A stretch of DNA of 26,069 bases, from assembly GCA_036732565.1 (NCBI GenBank), contig DAINCF010000022.1, forward strand, positions 1-26,069, written 5' to 3'. The notes under the pieces were generated by a model. That model was not told where the DNA came from and ran no database searches. It saw nothing but the letters and a program-made list of their open reading frames with translations. This document shows positions 22,881-26,069 of the stretch, one piece after another (position 1 is the first letter of the stretch; the number at the start of each line of letters is the position of its first letter). Made by a program: the position numbers and the translations under genes. Source of the DNA: JAIVJN01 sp036732565 (GTDB lineage Bacteria > Acidobacteriota > Vicinamibacteria > Vicinamibacterales > UBA2999).

Positions 22881-23909
22881 CTACACGGGTGTCGGTTCGG
22901 TCTCGCGCACCAGCCCGAGCTCCTTGCGGAGTCGCTCCTCGATCGTGGTGCGCAGTTCCGGATGCTCTTTCAGGAAGCCCTTGACGTTCTCGCGTCCTTG
23001 CCCCAGACGCTCGCCGCCGTAGGCGAACCAGGCGCCGCTCTTCTCGATGATGCGCCGTTCGACCGCCAGATCCAGCAGGTCGCCCTCGCGCGAGATGCCT
23101 TCGCCGTACATGATGTCGAACTCGGCTTCGCGGAACGGCGGCGCCATCTTGTTCTTGACCACCTTGACCCGCGTGCGGCCGCCGACCATGTTCTCGCCGT
23201 CCTTGATGGCGGCGATGCGCCGGATATCGATGCGCACGGACGCGTAGAACTTCAGCGCGCGGCCGCCGGTCGTCGTTTCCGGGTTGCCGAACATGACGCC
23301 GATCTTCTCGCGCAGCTGGTTGATGAAGATGAGCACCGTCTTCGATTTCGAGATCGCGCCGGTGAGCTTGCGCAGCGCCTGTGACATCAGCCGCGCCTGC
23401 AGACCCATCTGCGCTTCGCCCATCTCGCCCTCGATCTCCGCGCGGGGCACGAGGGCCGCTACCGAGTCGACGACCACGACGTCCACGCTGCCCGACCGCA
23501 CGAGCACCTCGACGATCTCCAGGGCCTGTTCGCCGTTGTCGGGCTGCGAGACGAGCAAGTTGTCGATGTCGACCCCAAGCTTCTTCGCGTACTCCGCGTC
23601 CAGCGCGTGCTCGGCATCCACGAACGCCGCCAGCCCGCCGGCCTTCTGCGCTTCGGCCACGACCTGCAGCGCCAGCGTGGTCTTGCCGGAGGACTCGGGA
23701 CCGAAAATCTCCACCACGCGGCCGCGCGGCAGGCCGCCGATGCCCAATGCAAAGTCGATGCTGATCGCGCCGGTTGAGATCGTCTCGGTCGGCGAAATCG
23801 CATTGCGCGCGCCGAGGCGCATGATGGCGCCCTTGCCGAACTGCTTCTCGATCTGGCCCACCGCCACTTCGAGGGCCTTCAGGCGTTCCTGGCGTTCGTC
23901 CGCTGGCAT
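22881..23909 (-). CDS. recA: Recombinase RecA
   Basis: 342-residue DNA strand-exchange and LexA co-protease, central to homologous recombination and the SOS response. Full length for the family. Walker A is GPESSGKT (70-77), followed by the FVDAEHALD block, QPDNGEQALEI, VVVDSVAALVPRAEIEGEMG (Walker B), QALRKLTGAISKSKT, FINQLREKIGVMFGNPETTTGGRALKFY (loop L2), and a typical C-terminal domain (GRENVKGFLKEHPEL) ending in an acidic tail (ETEPTPV). Start ATG 23909 follows AAAGGACGG. Promoter at 23961-23989. The PAP2 gene follows directly and may be translationally coupled. Confidence 0.98.
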   Translation of the reverse strand: MPADERQERLKALEVAVGQIEKQFGKGAIMRLGARNAISPTETISTGAISIDFALGIGGLPRGRVVEIFGPESSGKTTLALQVVAEAQKAGGLAAFVDAEHALDAEYAKKLGVDIDNLLVSQPDNGEQALEIVEVLVRSGSVDVVVVDSVAALVPRAEIEGEMGEAQMGLQARLMSQALRKLTGAISKSKTVLIFINQLREKIGVMFGNPETTTGGRALKFYASVRIDIRRIAAIKDGENMVGGRTRVKVVKNKMAPPFREAEFDIMYGEGISREGDLLDLAVERRIIEKSGAWFAYGGERLGQGRENVKGFLKEHPELRTTIEERLRKELGLVRETEPTPV

Positions 23910-23960
23910 GAACCGTCCTTTCGACAGGTGAGGGCGACAGTGCTCCCCGTCGCGTGTCTC

Positions 23961-23989
23961 ATACTAGAAACCGGCCAAGCGAAAGTCAA
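23961..23989 (-). promoter_or_regulatory. recA sigma-70 promoter
   Basis: -35 TTGACT (23984-23989), 17-bp spacer, -10 TAGTAT (23961-23966) on the minus strand, about 50 bp before the recA ATG. It is close to consensus and the best promoter in the window. A phased direct repeat overlaps the -35 element. Confidence 0.8.
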
Positions 23990-23995
23990 GCGAAA
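23977..23995. promoter_or_regulatory. Phased direct repeat over the recA -35, candidate SOS operator
   Basis: AAGCGAAA occurs at 23977-23984 and again at 23988-23995, exactly 11 bp apart, overlapping the spacer and the -35 hexamer. A third copy, extended to AAGCGAAAGT, occurs in inverted orientation at 24053-24062. The location is right for a repressor such as LexA, but the motif is not one I can name. Confidence 0.45.
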
Positions 23996-24172
23996 TAACG
24001 GGCAAACCGCTCGCGCTGTCCCATATGTATCAATGGTTTAGGGGAATCGACCACTTTCGCTTTCTTGCCAGCCACCGCAGGTTCTGCGACCCGCGAACGC
24101 GCGATTGTCGCAGGAAATGCCACCTGCGCGGGTGGTGAGCCGACGACCGCTCATCGCTATGGTGGAGAGCGT

Positions 24173-24904
24173 ATGCAGACGCTCGACGATTTCGTGACCG
24201 AGATCAGTGAGGACTGTGCCGAGGAGTATCGCAGGCGCCTGCGGGCGCGGTTGATGCAGCAGCCGCGTGAATGGCTGGTCGACCAGCTCTTGGAGCATGT
24301 TGCCGACGACCCCCGGCCAGACCGACCCGCCCAACCAGCCCTACCAGCCAACGATGATGCCCGCGCCCACCGCATTCGCGCGATGCGGATCGATGAGCGA
24401 TGCCTGGCGTCGACGTTCGATCGATGGCAGCCCCTCAATCGCGACGTGCTCGAAGCCAAGGGCTACGTGATTGCGCCGCCGCCCAAGGGCACCGCGCTGA
24501 TCGAAGCCGATCACCGCACGCGGAAGGGGAATGGGCTCCTGCGCGAGGCCAAGGATCTGCTCTGCGCGTTGCTGTTTGGCGACGCGGACGCCGGCGTACG
24601 CCTCGATCGTGTGCACCGCGAGCTCGTCACCATCACCGTGCCGCACGCGAAGATGGCGCCGCTGGCGAGTCTGCTCAGCGCTGCGACCGTCATGGACGCC
24701 GAGGGCACCTGGCGCGATCCCGAGCACGTCGCCGACGATGACCGGAGCCGCAACATCGTGGCGCAAGTGGAGTACGGCGAGGTGGCGAGCGAGGCGGTGG
24801 GGCGTGGCATCAAGCTCGCGCTACGCGTGATCAACGACCTCGAAATCAACGAGCAGGTACTCTACGCGCGCATGGAAAACGTCGAGGAGAGCACGCTCGT
24901 CTAG
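24173..24904 (+). CDS. Hypothetical cytoplasmic protein
   Basis: 243-residue protein without signal or membrane segment. ATG 24173 is chosen because GGAGAG lies just before it; the frame is open back to 24065, but that part looks non-coding. Residues 1-45 are an acidic/basic helical segment (MQTLDDFVTEISEDCAEEYR, RRLRARLMQQPREWLVDQLL). A proline-rich linker (PRPDRPAQPALPAND) follows, then an alpha/beta core (REAKDLLCALLFGDADAGVRLDRVHRELVTITVPHAKMAPLASLLSAATVM) and an acidic end (VINDLEINEQVLYARMENVEESTLV). No catalytic motif is recognised. Divergent from recA across 263 bp and 9 bp ahead of the membrane-protein gene. Confidence 0.8.
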   Translation: MQTLDDFVTEISEDCAEEYRRRLRARLMQQPREWLVDQLLEHVADDPRPDRPAQPALPANDDARAHRIRAMRIDERCLASTFDRWQPLNRDVLEAKGYVIAPPPKGTALIEADHRTRKGNGLLREAKDLLCALLFGDADAGVRLDRVHRELVTITVPHAKMAPLASLLSAATVMDAEGTWRDPEHVADDDRSRNIVAQVEYGEVASEAVGRGIKLALRVINDLEINEQVLYARMENVEESTLV

Positions 24905-24913
24905 GAGACCGCG

Positions 24914-25267
24914 ATGACATCGAATGCTGCGATCGCGACGGGTGAGGGCCGCACGGTCAGATTGGGGTGGCGTCTGACGGCGTTCATCACCTTGTGTGTG
25001 CTCACCGTGGTCGGCTGGGCCCCGTTCGCGGGCGTGCTCGTGAGCAGCTTGCTCGCCGAGGCGTTCGGCTGCACGCTCAACGAAGCCGGCACCCATCCCT
25101 GCGTGGTCGCCGGCATCGATTGGGGCGGGGCGCTGTCCACGATGTTCGTGCTCGGCTGGCTCATGCTCGTGACCTGGCCTCTGATGCTGCTGACGCCCGT
25201 GGCGTGGATCGCGCTCGGCATCATCTACATCATCCGCCGGTGGCAAGGGCGTCGCGCAGAAGCCTAG
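24914..25267 (+). CDS. Small hypothetical membrane protein
   Basis: 117-residue inner-membrane protein. The N-terminus is soluble (MTSNAAIATGEGRTVRLGWR). The first hydrophobic span is about 21-48 (LTAFITLCVLTVVGWAPFAGVLVSSLLA). A short extracytoplasmic loop with two cysteines (FGCTLNEAGTHPCVVAGID) could carry a disulfide. A second and third span lie at about 74-106 (TMFVLGWLMLVTWPLMLLTPVAWIALGIIYII), and the tail is basic. AGGAG lies 8 nt before ATG 24914, and the gene follows the previous stop by 9 bp, so the two are probably one operon. No family recognised. Confidence 0.82.
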   Translation: MTSNAAIATGEGRTVRLGWRLTAFITLCVLTVVGWAPFAGVLVSSLLAEAFGCTLNEAGTHPCVVAGIDWGGALSTMFVLGWLMLVTWPLMLLTPVAWIALGIIYIIRRWQGRRAEA

Positions 25268-25368
25268 AGTCGCGACCCATGCCATCGACCGTCAGAATCT
25301 CTGTCGTGGGTGCCTTGAACCGCGCTGATGAGTTGACCAGCGCCCACGCGGTTGCGTAGCGTGAGGAG

Positions 25369-25860
25369 GTGCCGAGCCCTGTTGGCCACTTCCTTGGCGG
25401 CGCGATCGTGGGAACCCTTGGCGCCGCCGCCCCGAACGACAAACGGTTCATCGCGACATGCGCTGTGGTCGCGTGCTTGCCCGATCTCGACTTTCTCTGG
25501 GGGCGGCACAACATGGAGACGCACAGCCTCGGTGCTGCCCTGATCGCGGGCGTGGGGGCACTCGTGCTCGCGCGCGGACGCGAGAGGCGCCTCGCGCTCG
25601 CGCTGACGATCGCGTGGGCGTCGCACGTGCTGTTCGATTGGTTGGGATCGGACACGACGCCGCCGCTGGGCGTCATGGCGCTGTGGCCGCTCTCGCGCGA
25701 GTACTACTTCTCGAACGCGTTCATCTTCGAGGCCATCTCACGACGATACTGGCTGGACGGGTTTTGGCGGCACAACCTCCTCGCAGTCGCCAGCGAACTG
25801 TTCCTGCTGGCGCCCATCCTCGTCTTCGTCTCCTGGATCAAGCGGCGCAGGCGCGCGTGA
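25369..25860 (+). CDS. YdjM-type membrane-bound metal-dependent hydrolase
   Basis: 163-residue membrane protein of the YdjM/DUF457 metal-dependent hydrolase family (PF04307 type). Family residues are present: H7 in MPSPVGHFLGG, PDLDFLWG (D39, D41), H47, H52 in ETHSLGA, and SHVLFDW (H86, D90). Hydrophobic spans alternate with these. The physiological substrate is unknown; in E. coli the relative YdjM is under LexA control, and here the gene lies 1.5 kb from recA, which is only suggestive. The start is GTG 25369 because TAG precedes it in frame. GAGGAGG touches the start codon, leaving almost no spacing, which is unusual. Confidence 0.88.
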   Translation: MPSPVGHFLGGAIVGTLGAAAPNDKRFIATCAVVACLPDLDFLWGRHNMETHSLGAALIAGVGALVLARGRERRLALALTIAWASHVLFDWLGSDTTPPLGVMALWPLSREYYFSNAFIFEAISRRYWLDGFWRHNLLAVASELFLLAPILVFVSWIKRRRRA

Positions 25861-25867
25861 GGACCCC

Positions 25868-26068
25868 AGGCAGGCCTGAAGGCCTGCGCTACGGACAGAC
25901 GGCCTGAAGACCTGCGCTACGGACAGGCGGCCTGAAGGCCTGCGCTACGGACAGACCGACCGGAGCGAGGCGTCATTCACAAGCGTACGCAGCGCCACGA
26001 GCGCACGTAGCCGCCCCGAACGTACGTAGCGCCACGAGCGTACGTAGCGCAGGCCTTCAGGCCTGCCT
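25868..26068. repeat. Miniature repeat element with 26-bp terminal inverted repeats
   Basis: The ends 25868-25893 and 26043-26068 are perfect inverted copies, each containing the palindrome AGGCCTGAAGGCCT or its neighbour. Inside are three tandem 28-bp units (starts 25873, 25901, 25929; unit begins GGCCTGAAG and contains CTGCGCTACGGACAG) and two further 28-bp units (25984-26011 and 26021-26048, two mismatches, containing AGCGCCACGAGCG). No gene is seen in the stretch. The form is that of a non-autonomous MITE or a REP cluster downstream of the hydrolase gene; the right end may continue beyond the window. Confidence 0.75.
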
Positions 26069-26069
26069 T

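Noticed and set aside
22962..23931. Plus-strand frames over recA (22962-23384, 23284-23931)
   Set aside because: They are antisense shadows of a full-length, highly conserved recA.
25868..26068. CRISPR array
   Set aside because: The 28-bp repeats are directly contiguous with no spacers, contain strong palindromes and are only a few units, and no cas gene is near.

Overview
The window is a high-GC bacterial chromosome segment, most likely from an Acidobacteriota species of the Vicinamibacteria type. That is an inference. It rests on a very large TonB-dependent receptor with an N-terminal carboxypeptidase-regulatory domain, many secreted orphan proteins, a BP74-like lipoprotein, ELWxxDGT-repeat remains and dispersed palindromic repeats built on AGGCCTGAAGGCCT. 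No phage, insertion sequence with transposase, or CRISPR array was seen.

Layout. Positions 1-2822 (minus) hold a sodium/phosphate cotransporter running off the left edge, with a strong hairpin in its leader, and a secreted protein that looks like a kinase fold. Positions 2942-7939 (plus) hold a run of exported proteins: a small orphan, a calcineurin-like phosphoesterase, a cyclase/formamidase-like enzyme, a class C beta-lactamase-like serine hydrolase and a protein made of two tandem copies of one domain. Positions 7952-15674 (minus) hold four genes reading cupin > ComEC-like metallo-beta-lactamase > TonB-dependent receptor > GH67-like glycoside hydrolase. The last two are 22 bp apart and are probably a nutrient capture and degradation pair.

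Positions 15.8-22.2 kb are loose and partly decayed. They hold small exported or membrane orphans, a DUF1579 protein, a LURP-one/scramblase-like protein and a STAS protein without phospho-acceptor serines. Three broken genes lie here as well: a frameshifted small secreted protein, an ELWxxDGT-repeat fragment and a radical SAM remnant. tRNA-Phe(GAA) lies at the right side, with its own promoter and an encoded CCA end.

Positions 22.2-25.9 kb return to conserved genes: a PAP2 phosphatase, recA with a near-consensus sigma-70 promoter overlapped by an 11-bp-phased direct repeat, an orphan cytoplasmic protein, a small membrane protein and a YdjM-type membrane metal-dependent hydrolase. The window ends in a repeat element of about 200 bp with 26-bp perfect terminal inverted repeats and internal 28-bp units.

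Nothing here is a proven new system. The most distinctive items are the secreted kinase-fold protein, the soluble ComEC-like nuclease candidate beside the TonB receptor, the cluster of frame-broken genes next to tRNA-Phe, the repeated operator-like motif at recA and the miniature repeat element.
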